Source of the DNA: Halococcus salifodinae DSM 8989
GTDB lineage: Archaea > Halobacteriota > Halobacteria > Halobacteriales > Halococcaceae
NCBI RefSeq assembly: GCF_000336935.1
Contig: NZ_AOME01000069.1
Coordinates: 1-64,000 of the forward strand
DNA length: 64,000 nucleotides
Direction of reading: 5' to 3'
The first letter of the stretch is position 1. The number at the start of each line of letters is the position of its first letter. The notes below the pieces were generated by a model. It was not told where the DNA came from and did no database searches. It saw only the letters and a list, made by a program, of their open reading frames with translations. Below are positions 33,201 through 40,133 of the stretch, one piece after another. The translations under genes were made by a program, and so were the position numbers.

Positions 33201-33242
33201 GAGGAGGGTGAACACTGTCGAGCGATTCATCGGAGTCTCCAT
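30234..33242 (-). CDS. Cell-surface protein with six CARDB-like repeats (COG1361)
   Basis: 1002 residues. A signal peptide covers 5-27 (NRSTVFTLLVGLLVIQGSV). Residues 30-165 are a Thr/Ser/Glu-rich stalk, likely glycosylated; 165-300 are a Gly/Ala/Gln/Ser repeat. Then come six immunoglobulin-like domains of about 105 residues, each starting near GDEGxxxVTxxNTG and several ending in LxFGVTP, followed by one helix (LTVGLVALLVVLGVGWVW) and a short basic tail, so the C-terminus is membrane-anchored. In archaea such COG1361/CARDB proteins often precede an RND exporter, as here (10-base gap). It may extend or gate the exporter outside the membrane. The start could be 33242 or 33230. Confidence 0.8.
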   Translation of the reverse strand: METPMNRSTVFTLLVGLLVIQGSVAGVVSNDAPTSNNETNATPEASSTTEHPAEDNGSVDMDAIMNSSTDNSSESENESGNSSNGTSETTTASETTTTEEESAATETATTTTTATETTTTESTTQSETTTETTTTTAAGDQSGGDGEATQSSGQSGSQSTEAAGAQSQRTGGAAGGTDSASARTASTAGSQGASGAQAGAGRSGGAQAGSAQAGGSQAGGAQSGSAPSGAAPAGGAQAGGAQAGGAPSGAAPAGAGGQAGGSQAGGQAGAGAQAGSGAQTAGAQGGSGGAQTASPDAEFDVTGVDDSVAVGGSGTVAVTIENTGEDATDAVVDFQSPSGDLLFGQSPTTSRFVGEWDEGETRTIEVTMQATPSADTAEYPVRTTVSYEDDDGNAAQSAPLTFGVTPAGEQSFSLGSVDGDLSVGDSGTIAGTITNDGPETATDAVLTVGPNASRDVIPRQTQVVLGNLDPDESEGFELPVIVDSEAEPGLRQLPLTVQYYDEDGNPMQSATLNARVEIDEESDDFEIESVEPAVEAGEEGTLSVTLTNTGGNVTDATVSTQSLSGGILFGQSANATRYVEDWDTGDTRTFEYDVRAAEGATGATYPLQTSITYDDSDGDQGRAGPLAFGVTPGESTDDFSVVETSSSVQVGDEGPISVTLENTGANASEATVSLQSLTGDITFGRTANATQFVGDWPAGAQRTITFNATASNTTDVQSYPFQSSVSYTDGDGDAARGGPFTIGVTPQPEQAFDLDNASSTLRVGDEGNVTAQITNEGPQDVQNAVVQLATQGQNLNAQETEFAIGNLPAGETANVSFPVEVTDSAEAGQRQFSFVVEYDNRNGDPRRSGTLDTQVPIEPQRDEFTIEPANASVGAGSSETVTLNVTNNRDSVVRNANAKAFVDAPLSLGSDEAYISRLGPGETKQIAFDVSAGGDASEGQYPLSVDFQYDTADGESTLSDTYEVPVETTASEGGGILSSLGLTVGLVALLVVLGVGWVWSRR
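32360..32680 (-). repeat. In-frame Gly-Ala-Gln/Ser short tandem repeat
   Basis: Degenerate 12-21 base units encode variants of GGAQAGG, GGSQAGG and GGAPSGAAP inside the surface protein. The repeats separate the Thr-rich stalk from the first CARDB-like domain. Such arrays change length easily by slippage. On the + strand they appear as alternating GCxCCGCC/TGTGCGCC blocks. Confidence 0.7.
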
Positions 33243-33443
33243 TGCTGGACGGTGGGAGACGCGGTATTTACTGGCATCTGTGGTCTGGTGAGGTCGAAAT
33301 CGCGTATCGGCTGATCCCTGCGGCAGGCTTGTACTACTTTGCTACTAACAGGGTGGAGTGATAACGACTTCGGTGTCGGAAGGCCCTCGACCACACCGCT
33401 GCCGTTCGAGGAGGGGGTGTACGCTTTTGTCGACGCGCGATCG

Positions 33444-34505
33444 ATGGAGTGCATGGCGCTGTACGACCGGCTCGGCGACCTCGACGTGACGATCGACGAC
33501 TGGGACCTCGATCGACGGGTGCGCGACACGTCGAGCGGGTTCGAGCGGGTGACGACGGTGCTTTCGCTCCACGGCGACGGCGAGGTCGGCCGTGGCGAGG
33601 ACGTCATCTACGAAACCGACGAGCACGACGCGCTGATCGAGACGGCTCCCGATCTCGTGCCGACCGGGACGATGACCCACCGCGAGTTCGCCGCCCGGAT
33701 CGACGAGACCGACCTCTTCTTCGGCCGCGATCTCGACCGCGACGCGTTCCGTGACTACCGCCGCTGGGGGTTCGAGAGCGCGGCGCTCGATCTCGCGCTC
33801 AGGCAGGCCGATACGGATCTCGCCACCGCGCTCGATCGGGAGTACGAGCCGGTCGGGTTCGTCGCGAGCACCCGCCTCGGCGACCCGCCGACGTTCGATC
33901 GAATCGACGATTTTCTCGACCGCAATCCCGATCTCGGGTTCAAACTCGACCCGACCTCGGAGTGGTCCGCGGACCTGATCGACCGCCTCGCCGACACCGG
34001 CCGGGTCCGCGTGCTCGATCTGAAGGGCCAGTACCGCGGGACGAGCGTGGATCAGTCGGCTGACCCCGACCTCTACGAGCGGGTGATCGAGGGGTTCCCG
34101 GAAGCGACGATCGAGGACCCTGCGCTCACCGAGGACACCCGTCCGCTGTTCGACGGACACGAAGACCGTGTTTCGTGGGACGCCCCGATCCACGGCGTCG
34201 AGAGCGTCGAATCCCTCCCGTGGGAGCCGAGCGTGCTCAACATCAAGCCCTCGCGGTTCGGCTCGGTCGCATCGCTGCTCGACACCATCGAACACTGTCG
34301 CGAACACGAGATCACGTGCTACGGCGGTGGCCAGTTCGAACTCGATGTCGGCCGCGAGCATCTCCACGCGCTCGCGTCGGTGTTTTACCCCGACAGCTCC
34401 AACGACGTCGCGCCGCGGGCGTACAACGATCCCGATCTCGCGGACGAACTGCCGACGAGCCCGCTCGCCCCACCGGCCGAACCGTCCGGACTCGGGTGGC
34501 GCTGA
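33444..34505 (+). CDS. Enolase-superfamily protein (OSBS/mandelate racemase-like)
   Basis: About 353 residues. A capping domain with LSLHGDGEVGRGEDVIYE near residue 36 is followed by a TIM barrel with the metal-binding triad in order: VLDLKGQY near 192, ATIEDPAL near 221 and SWDAPI near 241; NIKPSRFGSV near 263 carries the second catalytic lysine. This is the layout of o-succinylbenzoate synthase, muconate cycloisomerase and dipeptide epimerase; menaquinone synthesis is possible but no men genes are near. The start is uncertain among 33417 (GTG), 33444 and 33453; family alignment favours the later ones. Confidence 0.75.
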   Translation: MECMALYDRLGDLDVTIDDWDLDRRVRDTSSGFERVTTVLSLHGDGEVGRGEDVIYETDEHDALIETAPDLVPTGTMTHREFAARIDETDLFFGRDLDRDAFRDYRRWGFESAALDLALRQADTDLATALDREYEPVGFVASTRLGDPPTFDRIDDFLDRNPDLGFKLDPTSEWSADLIDRLADTGRVRVLDLKGQYRGTSVDQSADPDLYERVIEGFPEATIEDPALTEDTRPLFDGHEDRVSWDAPIHGVESVESLPWEPSVLNIKPSRFGSVASLLDTIEHCREHEITCYGGGQFELDVGREHLHALASVFYPDSSNDVAPRAYNDPDLADELPTSPLAPPAEPSGLGWR

Positions 34506-34569
34506 CCGCTATCCGATCGCGGCGACAGCCGGCCGAACGGTTATGCCCGGGCCCGTTCACACGGCGCGC

Positions 34570-35349
34570 ATGGTGAACATCGCGGTGACCGGCGCGGCCG
34601 GCAACGTCGGCCGGACGATCCTCGATGCGTTTCCGAATCACGAGGTGACGCCGCTGACCTACGAAGCGGAGGACGACATCGACGGCATCGTCTGTGACGT
34701 GACCGACCGCGAGGCGTTCGCCGACGCCCTCGCGGGCCAGGACGTGCTGATCCACCTCGCGGGAAATCCCTCGCCGTACGCCGACTGGGACGAACTCCAC
34801 GAACCGAACATCGAGGGGACCTACAACGCCTACGAGGCGGCGCTCGCGAACGATCTCGATCGCGTGGTCTACGCTAGCTCGAATCATGCGGTCAACATGG
34901 ACGACGTCGACGAGCCTGACGAACCCGAAACGATGACCGCCGACGCGCCGACGATCCATCCCGATACCCCGCCACGACCCGACTCGTACTACGGCGTCAC
35001 GAAAGTCGCCGCGGAGGCACTCGGCAACTACTACGCCGACCGCCACGGACTCGAGGTGGTCAACGTCCGCATCGGCTGGCTCATGACCGCGGCGGAACTC
35101 GCCGACACCCAGACCGATCCCGACGCCACGCCGCCCGAAGACGCCGCCCGGTTCGCCCGGGCGATGTGGCTCAGCCCGCGCGACTGCCGGGACGTTCTTC
35201 GCCGAGCGGCCACAACCGACCTGCCCGAGACGCCCCTCACTGTCCACGCCGTCTCGCGGAACGACGACCGATATCTCTCGCTGACGCACACCCAGCGGGT
35301 GCTCGGCTACCGGCCACGCGACAACGCGACCGAGGCGCTGGACCGCTGA
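34570..35349 (+). CDS. Extended SDR: NAD-dependent epimerase/dehydratase family
   Basis: 259 residues. The cofactor loop is VTGAAGNVGRTIL near residue 6; LIHLAGNPSPYADW near 59 and the catalytic YYGVTK near 139 (Tyr-x-x-x-Lys) are clear. The pattern is close to haloarchaeal uronate dehydrogenase-like and Azf (glucose-6-phosphate dehydrogenase) proteins, which share this short extended-SDR form, but the substrate cannot be decided. It starts 64 bases after the enolase-like gene and could share its transcript. Confidence 0.82.
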   Translation: MVNIAVTGAAGNVGRTILDAFPNHEVTPLTYEAEDDIDGIVCDVTDREAFADALAGQDVLIHLAGNPSPYADWDELHEPNIEGTYNAYEAALANDLDRVVYASSNHAVNMDDVDEPDEPETMTADAPTIHPDTPPRPDSYYGVTKVAAEALGNYYADRHGLEVVNVRIGWLMTAAELADTQTDPDATPPEDAARFARAMWLSPRDCRDVLRRAATTDLPETPLTVHAVSRNDDRYLSLTHTQRVLGYRPRDNATEALDR

Positions 35350-35429
35350 CGCACGGCCGCTCGCCACCCCGGCCACACTCGACCGGTCGCCACCCGGCCG
35401 CGGTTCGGCCGGGTCGCGGTTCGAGCTAC

Positions 35430-35852
35430 TCAGCCGATGATCGTGACCGGGATCGAGACGCTACGCGCAACGGTTTCAGCGACGCTCCCGAGGAGGAGTC
35501 GTTTCGGCCCCGAGCGGCCGTGACTCCCGATGACGACGTGATCGACGTCGTGTTCGGCGACGTACTCGGCGATCGTCTCGCCCGGTGTGCCGTCCGCGGT
35601 GGTCGTCGACACCGTCGCCCCGTGCTCTTCGGCCAGTTCGGTCGCTGCCTTCCGCACGTCCTCGCTCTCCTCACGCGCTTCCTCGTACCACCGCTTGCCG
35701 AGACCGCTGCCCGTGGAGTTGTACCCCCACTCCGCCGGATTCAGCACGTGAATCGCCGTGGTCGCCGCGTCGGGATAATCGGTGAGCGCGTACTCCAGTG
35801 CGCGCTGTGACCGCTCCGATCCGTCGAACGGCACCAACACCTGCTTTGCCAT
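35430..35852 (-). CDS. Universal stress protein (UspA family)
   Basis: 140 residues from the ATG at 35852 (MAKQVLVPFDGSERSQRALE). The C-terminal ATP-binding signature is HVVIGSHGRSGPKRLLLGSV (G-2x-G-9x-G-S), followed by SVAETVARSVSIPVTII. Upstream in-frame methionine gives a 20-residue extension that is not conserved. Such single-domain UspA proteins bind ATP and are induced by stress; partners are unknown. It is divergent from the HTH gene at 36005. Confidence 0.9.
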   Translation of the reverse strand: MAKQVLVPFDGSERSQRALEYALTDYPDAATTAIHVLNPAEWGYNSTGSGLGKRWYEEAREESEDVRKAATELAEEHGATVSTTTADGTPGETIAEYVAEHDVDHVVIGSHGRSGPKRLLLGSVAETVARSVSIPVTIIG

Positions 35853-35962
35853 GTGGTGACATACGAAGAGGAACGGCAAGAAGGTGCTGCCGGCAAGGGG
35901 AGTCCGTTGCACGAGCGTCCCGGCCCCACACGGCTGTCGGGACGCTGCCCGCAGCCAACGAC

Positions 35963-35974
35963 AAAAGTATATAG
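35963..35974 (+). promoter_or_regulatory. TATA-box promoter of the HTH gene at 36005
   Basis: AAAAGTATATAG is the best archaeal TATA element in the area. It is centred about 35 bases before the ATG at 36005, placing transcription start within about ten bases of the start codon, as in near-leaderless haloarchaeal mRNAs. Confidence 0.55.
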
Positions 35975-36004
35975 AGTTATGACCGCATCGATCTATCCTA
36001 TCGC

Positions 36005-36430
36005 ATGAACAAGCTCGACGAAGTCGACGCCGGGGCGCTGCGTCGCACGCTCGACGAGGTCACGGACGCGAAGGCGGCGAAGCGGCTGATGGTGGCGCTG
36101 GCGTACAAGCAGGGGACCCGCGTCGACACGCTGGCCGAGTGGTATGCCATCCCACGCTCGACGCTGTACTCGTGGCTCGATCGCTTCGAGACCCGCCCGA
36201 TCGACGAGGCGATTCGGGACGAACACCGACCCGGACGGCCCCCGAAGCTCGCCGCTGGCCAGCGTGCGGATCTCGAACGAACGCTTCGGCGTGCACCCGG
36301 CGCGTTCGGGTTCGCGGAGCCGTCGTGGACGCCCGATCTCTTGCGCCGGTACGTCGCACAACGATTCGGAGTCGCGTACTCGCTCGGCCACTCGCGTCGA
36401 CTGCTCCGTGAGATCCGCGAGGAGGGGTGA
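36005..36430 (+). CDS. IS630/ISH16-type HTH protein (orfA-like), stand-alone
   Basis: 141 residues with a homeodomain-like HTH (AAKRLMVALAYKQGTRVDTL, then PRSTLYSWLDRFE at about 50-63) followed by a winged-helix segment (RPGRPPKLAAGQRADLE near 77 and WTPDLLRRYVAQRFGVAYSL near 107). This is the DNA-binding half of IS630-like transposases. The catalytic DDE half is absent downstream and no terminal repeats are visible, so it is either an IS remnant or a domesticated regulator. It has a good TATA promoter and sits beside the gas vesicle locus, whose usual regulators GvpD/GvpE are missing. Confidence 0.75.
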   Translation: MNKLDEVDAGALRRTLDEVTDAKAAKRLMVALAYKQGTRVDTLAEWYAIPRSTLYSWLDRFETRPIDEAIRDEHRPGRPPKLAAGQRADLERTLRRAPGAFGFAEPSWTPDLLRRYVAQRFGVAYSLGHSRRLLREIREEG

Positions 36431-36611
36431 GACCGTCGATCGAAGCCCGGCTAGTCGCGCCGACGAGTCGCACGATCGTTCGTCGTATTCTTGGGTCGCT
36501 CGACTGCTCGTCGCCTCTCTCGTGGAACTCGTCCAACTACTTCGGTAGCCGCGACCGAGCAGTTTTCGTCGCGGAGTCCGTCGCGGTGGTGTCCTGTGTG
36601 TCGGCGTCGGG

Positions 36612-36617
36612 TTTATG
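36612..36617 (+). promoter_or_regulatory. TATA-like element of the gas-vesicle-flanking gene at 36642
   Basis: GTTTATGC places TTTATG 25-30 bases before the ATG at 36642, the spacing expected for a leaderless haloarchaeal transcript. The rest of 36431-36641 shows no gene. Confidence 0.4.
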
Positions 36618-36641
36618 CGCCACCGCCGTTGATACCGTTGT

Positions 36642-37061
36642 ATGAGCGATCAGGAGCCGAGCAGCGAGACGCTCGGACGACGGGCTGGCGAGGAAATCGG
36701 GCAGCATCTCGGTGGCCTCGCGGGACGAGCCGTTGGCGAACTGCTCACGACCGGACTCGCCGGCGTCGGCGTACCGACCGGCTCCACCGGCGGCGCTGCG
36801 GCCGACACGACGACCGGCGATCGGGACGACACCACCCAACAGGACGTGGACGAGGAGAGCGAGACGACCGAAGAGCGTACCGAGAGCGATGAGAACGACG
36901 AAAGCGACACGGGGTCGGGACGCCCCGCCTCGCGTGCAGACCTCGAAGCGATGTCCTATCGGGAACTCCAGCAGCTCGCGAAGGACGTCGACGTGACCGC
37001 GAATCTCGCGCGCGAGGAGATGGAAGACCGACTCGTCGAAACCCTGGACCTCGACGAGTAA
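36642..37061 (+). CDS. Acidic gas-vesicle-locus protein with Gly-rich helix and C-terminal SAP/Rho-N-like motif
   Basis: 139 residues in three parts: a Gly/Ala-rich amphipathic segment at 10-48 (LGRRAGEEIGQHLGGLAG, then RAVGELL), an acidic low-complexity linker at 55-95, and a C-terminal helical motif (EAMSYRELQQLAKDVDVTAN, then EEMEDRLVETL) that resembles the Rho N-terminal/SAP helix-extended-helix seen in proteins of some actinobacterial gas vesicle clusters. The same layout recurs in the protein at 40134. It is convergent with gvpO with three bases between the stops. Function unknown; a vesicle accessory role is inferred from location. Confidence 0.65.
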   Translation: MSDQEPSSETLGRRAGEEIGQHLGGLAGRAVGELLTTGLAGVGVPTGSTGGAAADTTTGDRDDTTQQDVDEESETTEERTESDENDESDTGSGRPASRADLEAMSYRELQQLAKDVDVTANLAREEMEDRLVETLDLDE

Positions 37062-37064
37062 GCG

Positions 37065-37571
37065 CTATTCGAGCGTTTCGTCGTTGGTGTCTCCACGTCG
37101 GTACCGCCGGAGCCGGCGGTATCCTCTCACGTTGCCGTCGGCGTCGAGGTCGATTTCGTACCGCCCGAGGATGTCCTGGGTGTCCGGGATCGAGTTCCGT
37201 TCGATCACTTCCACCGTGGAGTACCAGCCGTCGTCGTCGGCCCGGACTTCGGTGATCCCGTCGAGCGGGCGGCCGATCAGGTCAGCGGCCACACTTCGGA
37301 CTTGGTTACGGATGTCGATGATGCCGAGTCCGTTCCCGTTCGATCCGTCGTCGACCGACTCGTCGCCGTCACCATCTCCGCCGCCGTCACGGTCGTTTCC
37401 ATCGTCCGCGACGCTGTCGAGGCGCTCGTCGATCGCCTCGGTGGCTCCGGTGCGGTCCTCACCGTCGGTTTCTTCCTCACGGATCTCCCGAAGTGTCTCC
37501 GGGTCGTCGATCTCGTCGAGCTGGGCTTCGAGTTCGTCGATGGTGTGATCGCTGGGGTCGAGGTCGGCCAT
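37065..37571 (-). CDS. gvpO: Gas vesicle protein GvpO
   Basis: 168 residues. The N-terminal 80 are acidic and low-complexity; the conserved GvpO domain covers about 84-165: VRSVAADLIGRPLDGITEV, then DGWYSTVEVIERNSIPDTQD and ILGRYEIDLDADGNVRGYRR ending in RRYRRG. GvpO is one of the eight proteins needed for vesicle formation in Halobacterium and is thought to help early assembly. It lies 126 bases downstream of gvpA on the same strand; the gvpC and gvpN genes that normally separate them are absent. Confidence 0.9.
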   Translation of the reverse strand: MADLDPSDHTIDELEAQLDEIDDPETLREIREEETDGEDRTGATEAIDERLDSVADDGNDRDGGGDGDGDESVDDGSNGNGLGIIDIRNQVRSVAADLIGRPLDGITEVRADDDGWYSTVEVIERNSIPDTQDILGRYEIDLDADGNVRGYRRLRRYRRGDTNDETLE

Positions 37572-37697
37572 TGCTATCTGTGTCTCGGGGGTTGGTAATC
37601 AATCCCGGCCCAGCACCGGCCGGCAGCACGGATCTCGATCCGAGGTGGTGCGGGAGAGGGATGAGCGGTCAGTTTGGAAGCTGGTGGTCGGCGAGCG

Positions 37698-38030
37698 TTA
37701 CTGCTCGGCCTCTTGTTCTTGCTCTTCGCCCGTCTCCTCGATTCGGACTTCGGGTTCGTCGGGTTCGGGCTGGACCATCGGGGACGTGCCGAGCTCGAGG
37801 TTCTTCAAGTCATCGAGCTCGCCGGACTGGCTCGCCATTTCGAGCTTTGATATCTCCTTGCTGTAGTGGAGGAAGGTGTCCACCGACGCGACGACCACCC
37901 GTGCCTCGACGGTCAGGATCTCGATTCCGACGACCGACACCCGTGCCCAGATGTCGATGACGATCCCCTTATCGAGGATGCGGTCGACCACTTCTGCGAG
38001 GCTCGCCGTACTCGGTCGTTCACTTGCCAT
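37698..38030 (-). CDS. gvpA: Gas vesicle major structural protein GvpA, with C-terminal extension
   Basis: The ribbed shell protein. Residues 1-68 are a typical GvpA core: [20 protein letters not shown], then [20 protein letters not shown] and [11 protein letters not shown]. The length is 110 residues, whereas haloarchaeal GvpA is usually about 76-80; the extra 35-40 residues are acidic and end in a Glu/Gln-rich stretch ([13 protein letters not shown]). The ATG at 38030 gives the normal N-terminus. A CATATG element centred about 27 bases upstream (38053-38058) could serve as the TATA box of a leaderless mRNA. Divergent from gvpF. Confidence 0.93.
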   Translation of the reverse strand: MASERPSTASLAEVVDRILDKGIVIDIWARVSVVGIEILTVEARVVVASVDTFLHYSKEISKLEMASQSGELDDLKNLELGTSPMVQPEPDEPEVRIEETGEEQEQEAEQ

Positions 38031-38130
38031 GCTTCGACTCTTCGCCGACTTCCCATATGGGTGTTGGGGCTGCAACTGCCGCTGTCTTCTGTTCTAGCGA
38101 CGAACTGCCTTCCAGTGCAGGCAGCCATCT

Positions 38131-38150
38131 TTTAACGACTGGCGAACCAA
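38131..38150 (+). promoter_or_regulatory. Possible GvpE-type upstream activating sequence in gvpA-gvpF intergenic region
   Basis: TTTAACGA-N4-CGAACCAA matches 12 of 16 fixed positions of the Halobacterium UAS (TGAAACGG-N4-TGAACCAA) bound by the activator GvpE. It is directly followed by a TATA-like CTTTGTA (38154-38160), about 28 bases before the gvpF start, which is the expected geometry. No gvpE gene is in the window, so the match may be vestigial or used by a GvpE encoded elsewhere. Confidence 0.35.
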
Positions 38151-38184
38151 TCGCTTTGTACGGACGAACCCGTCCAGCTACCTC

Positions 38185-38814
38185 ATGGCGAGCACACACC
38201 TCTACACGTACGGGATCACCGACGATGGCGTCGAGTTCGAGACCGAAGGCGTCGGCGACGCGACCCGCGTGTACACGGTCGAGCACGGCAGCCTCGCGGC
38301 GATCGTGAGCGACAGCGAGACGATGGAGCCGGATCGAAGCGACGAGAACCTCCGGGCGCACGACGACGTGCTCCAGGAGCTCCTGTACCGTGACGGCGGC
38401 CGGACGGTCGTGCCGATGCAGTTCGGAATGGTGTTCAAGAACGCCCGTGCGCTGAAAGGCGTCCTGCGCGGCGGTCGACGGGCGTTCCGGAAGGCGCTGA
38501 ACGACGTCGAGGGCCACGTCGAGCTGGGACTCAAGATCCTCGCCGACGAGGGCGCGACGGTCGACCGTGAGGCGATCATCGCAGCGGTCCAAGAACGGCT
38601 CGATCCGGTGAGCGACGGCGAGGCCGAAAACGGACTGTTCAGCGACCGACTCGTACTCAATCGGTCGTATCTCGTCGATCGCGACGACCGGGCGGCGTTC
38701 GACGAGGCCGTCGACGCGATCATCGACGAGTACGGCGAGACCTTTACTGTCCAGTACACCGGCCCGTGGGCACCGTACAGCTTCGTTGACATCGAGATCG
38801 GGGCCAAACGGTGA
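38185..38814 (+). CDS. gvpF: Gas vesicle protein GvpF
   Basis: 209 residues. The GvpF/GvpL family pattern is complete: MASTHLYTYGITDDGVEFET at the start, VVPMQFGMVFKN near 72, and the ending TVQYTGPWAPYSFVDIEIG. GvpF has two domains joined by a linker and binds GvpA and other accessory proteins in the early vesicle nucleation complex. First gene of the ten-gene rightward operon; gvpG starts one base after its stop. Confidence 0.93.
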   Translation: MASTHLYTYGITDDGVEFETEGVGDATRVYTVEHGSLAAIVSDSETMEPDRSDENLRAHDDVLQELLYRDGGRTVVPMQFGMVFKNARALKGVLRGGRRAFRKALNDVEGHVELGLKILADEGATVDREAIIAAVQERLDPVSDGEAENGLFSDRLVLNRSYLVDRDDRAAFDEAVDAIIDEYGETFTVQYTGPWAPYSFVDIEIGAKR

Positions 38815-38815
38815 G

Positions 38816-39067
38816 ATGTTCGTCGTCGACGACCTCCTCGTGCGGCCGTTCGTCTCGCTGCTCAACGTCGTCCACGCGATGGCGATCGAGGAGCTGTACG
38901 ACACCGAGGCGATCCGCGACGACATCAAGGAGAACCGGCTGCTGTTCGAGATCGGCGAGCGCTCCCGCGAGGAGTACGAGGAGCGCCGAACTCGGCTCGA
39001 ACGACAGCTCGATGTGGCCGAACAGGCGCGAGAGAACCTCCAGGGGAAAGTCGAGATCAAACGATGA
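38816..39067 (+). CDS. gvpG: Gas vesicle protein GvpG
   Basis: 83 residues, MFVVDDLLVRPFVSLLNVVH followed by a long charged helix with ENRLLFEIGERSREEYEERR, the usual GvpG pattern of a short hydrophobic N-terminus and a coiled-coil-like rest. GvpG is essential in Halobacterium and interacts with GvpF in the accessory complex. The ATG at 38816 is one base after gvpF; the stop overlaps the gvpH start (ATGA at 39064). Confidence 0.92.
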   Translation: MFVVDDLLVRPFVSLLNVVHAMAIEELYDTEAIRDDIKENRLLFEIGERSREEYEERRTRLERQLDVAEQARENLQGKVEIKR

Positions 39068-39537
39068 GTGACAAACCCACGATCCGCGGACTGATCGGCA
39101 ACGCACTCCGTGATGCGCTCGAAGCGGCCGCTGACGCGGACGATGACGGGCGCGCGAGCCGAACCGGCAGCGTCACTGACGGTCGCCGTCGCGCGGAGTA
39201 CGGCATTACGGTCGGGACTCTCCGGCCCGGCGAGGTACCGAGCGACGCCGACGGTTCGAGTCGGGCGGCCGCCCTCGAAACGACCGACACCGAGTACGCC
39301 ACGAGCGTTCGGCGCGTCGAGGACGACCTCGTCGTCACGGCCGACCTCCCTGACGTCGATCCCACGACGCTCGCTGCCGGTGTCGACGAAAAATCCGGGA
39401 CGCTCTCGATCGCCGCCGACGACCGACTGCTCACGCGGGTGGAACTGCCCGACGGCGAGTTCGTCGTCGATGGTGCGTCGTTCAACAACGCAGTTCTCGA
39501 AGTGTTCCTCCACCCTACCGAGGATACCAGGCAATGA
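39064..39537 (+). CDS. gvpH: Gas vesicle protein GvpH (Hsp20-like)
   Basis: 157 residues. An acidic N-terminal half (about 1-75) is followed by an alpha-crystallin-like domain: TSVRRVEDDLVVTADLPDVD near 81, then SGTLSIAADDRLLTRVELPD near 117 and NNAVLEVFLHP at the end. Haloarchaeal GvpH is a small-heat-shock-like chaperone that is not strictly essential. It overlaps gvpG and the next gene by four bases each, supporting coordinated translation. Confidence 0.88.
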   Translation: MSDKPTIRGLIGNALRDALEAAADADDDGRASRTGSVTDGRRRAEYGITVGTLRPGEVPSDADGSSRAAALETTDTEYATSVRRVEDDLVVTADLPDVDPTTLAAGVDEKSGTLSIAADDRLLTRVELPDGEFVVDGASFNNAVLEVFLHPTEDTRQ

Positions 39538-40118
39538 CAAACAACAATCCCGATCTCACGCCCGACCGATCGACGAACGAACACACCGATGTCTCGGGTG
39601 ACACGCTGCCGACGGAAGCGCAGATCGTGTTAACCGACGGCGGTGAGAACGAATCCGGAAACGATGGGGCTGAGGACGGCGAAAACGGGGATGGAACGAG
39701 CCTCCTCTATCTCGATCTGAGCGGCCTGTTCGTCGACCTGCTCGGTGTCGAGATCGAACTGAACAGGGTCGAGCTGGATCTCTCGGCCGTCCCGGGATCG
39801 GGGAACCTCCTCGGCAATCTGCTGTCGGGGGTCGTGGGCCTGCTCGACGACGTGGCGGGGGCGCTCGGTGGGCTCGTTCCCGACGGTGAGATCAGTTCCG
39901 GCGACCTGCTGCCGGAGATCGAGATCCCATCGACGTCCGACGTACTGTTCGGGGCGATCAACGTCGTCCTCGATGCAGTCCTCGACGCACTCGGCGACGA
40001 CGAAGCAGCCGCGGACGGCGATAGTGGAACTGGCGGGGACGAAAACGATGGGGAGAACGAAAGCGATGAAGATGTCGAGGGGAACGAAGACGACGAAGAC
40101 GACACCGAGGACGACTGA
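39534..40118 (+). CDS. Gas vesicle locus protein X: central LGNLL hydrophobic domain between acidic tails
   Basis: 194 residues. Residues 1-55 are polar/acidic; 56-105 carry LYLDLSGLFVDLLGVEIELN, then RVELDLSAVPGSGNLLGNLL and SGVVGLLDDVAGALGGL; from about 120 DLLPEIEIPS leads to a short helix (VLFGAINVVLDAVLDAL), and the last 40 residues are almost only Asp/Glu/Gly/Asn. The V-x-L-D-(x)-A-x-x-G-x-GNLLGNLL-x-x-V-x-GLLD pattern resembles a domain I recall from uncharacterised secreted bacterial proteins, but here no signal peptide is present. It overlaps gvpH by four bases and occupies the place of gvpI. Function unknown; scaffold or hydrophobic interaction with shell proteins is a guess. Confidence 0.7.
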   Translation: MTNNNPDLTPDRSTNEHTDVSGDTLPTEAQIVLTDGGENESGNDGAEDGENGDGTSLLYLDLSGLFVDLLGVEIELNRVELDLSAVPGSGNLLGNLLSGVVGLLDDVAGALGGLVPDGEISSGDLLPEIEIPSTSDVLFGAINVVLDAVLDALGDDEAAADGDSGTGGDENDGENESDEDVEGNEDDEDDTEDD

Positions 40119-40133
40119 CAGCCACGATCACCC

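Noticed and set aside
37572-37697. Search for remnants of gvpC or gvpN between gvpA and gvpO
   Set aside because: The 126 bases contain only a small inverted repeat (CCGGCC/GGCCGG) and no stretch resembling either gene.
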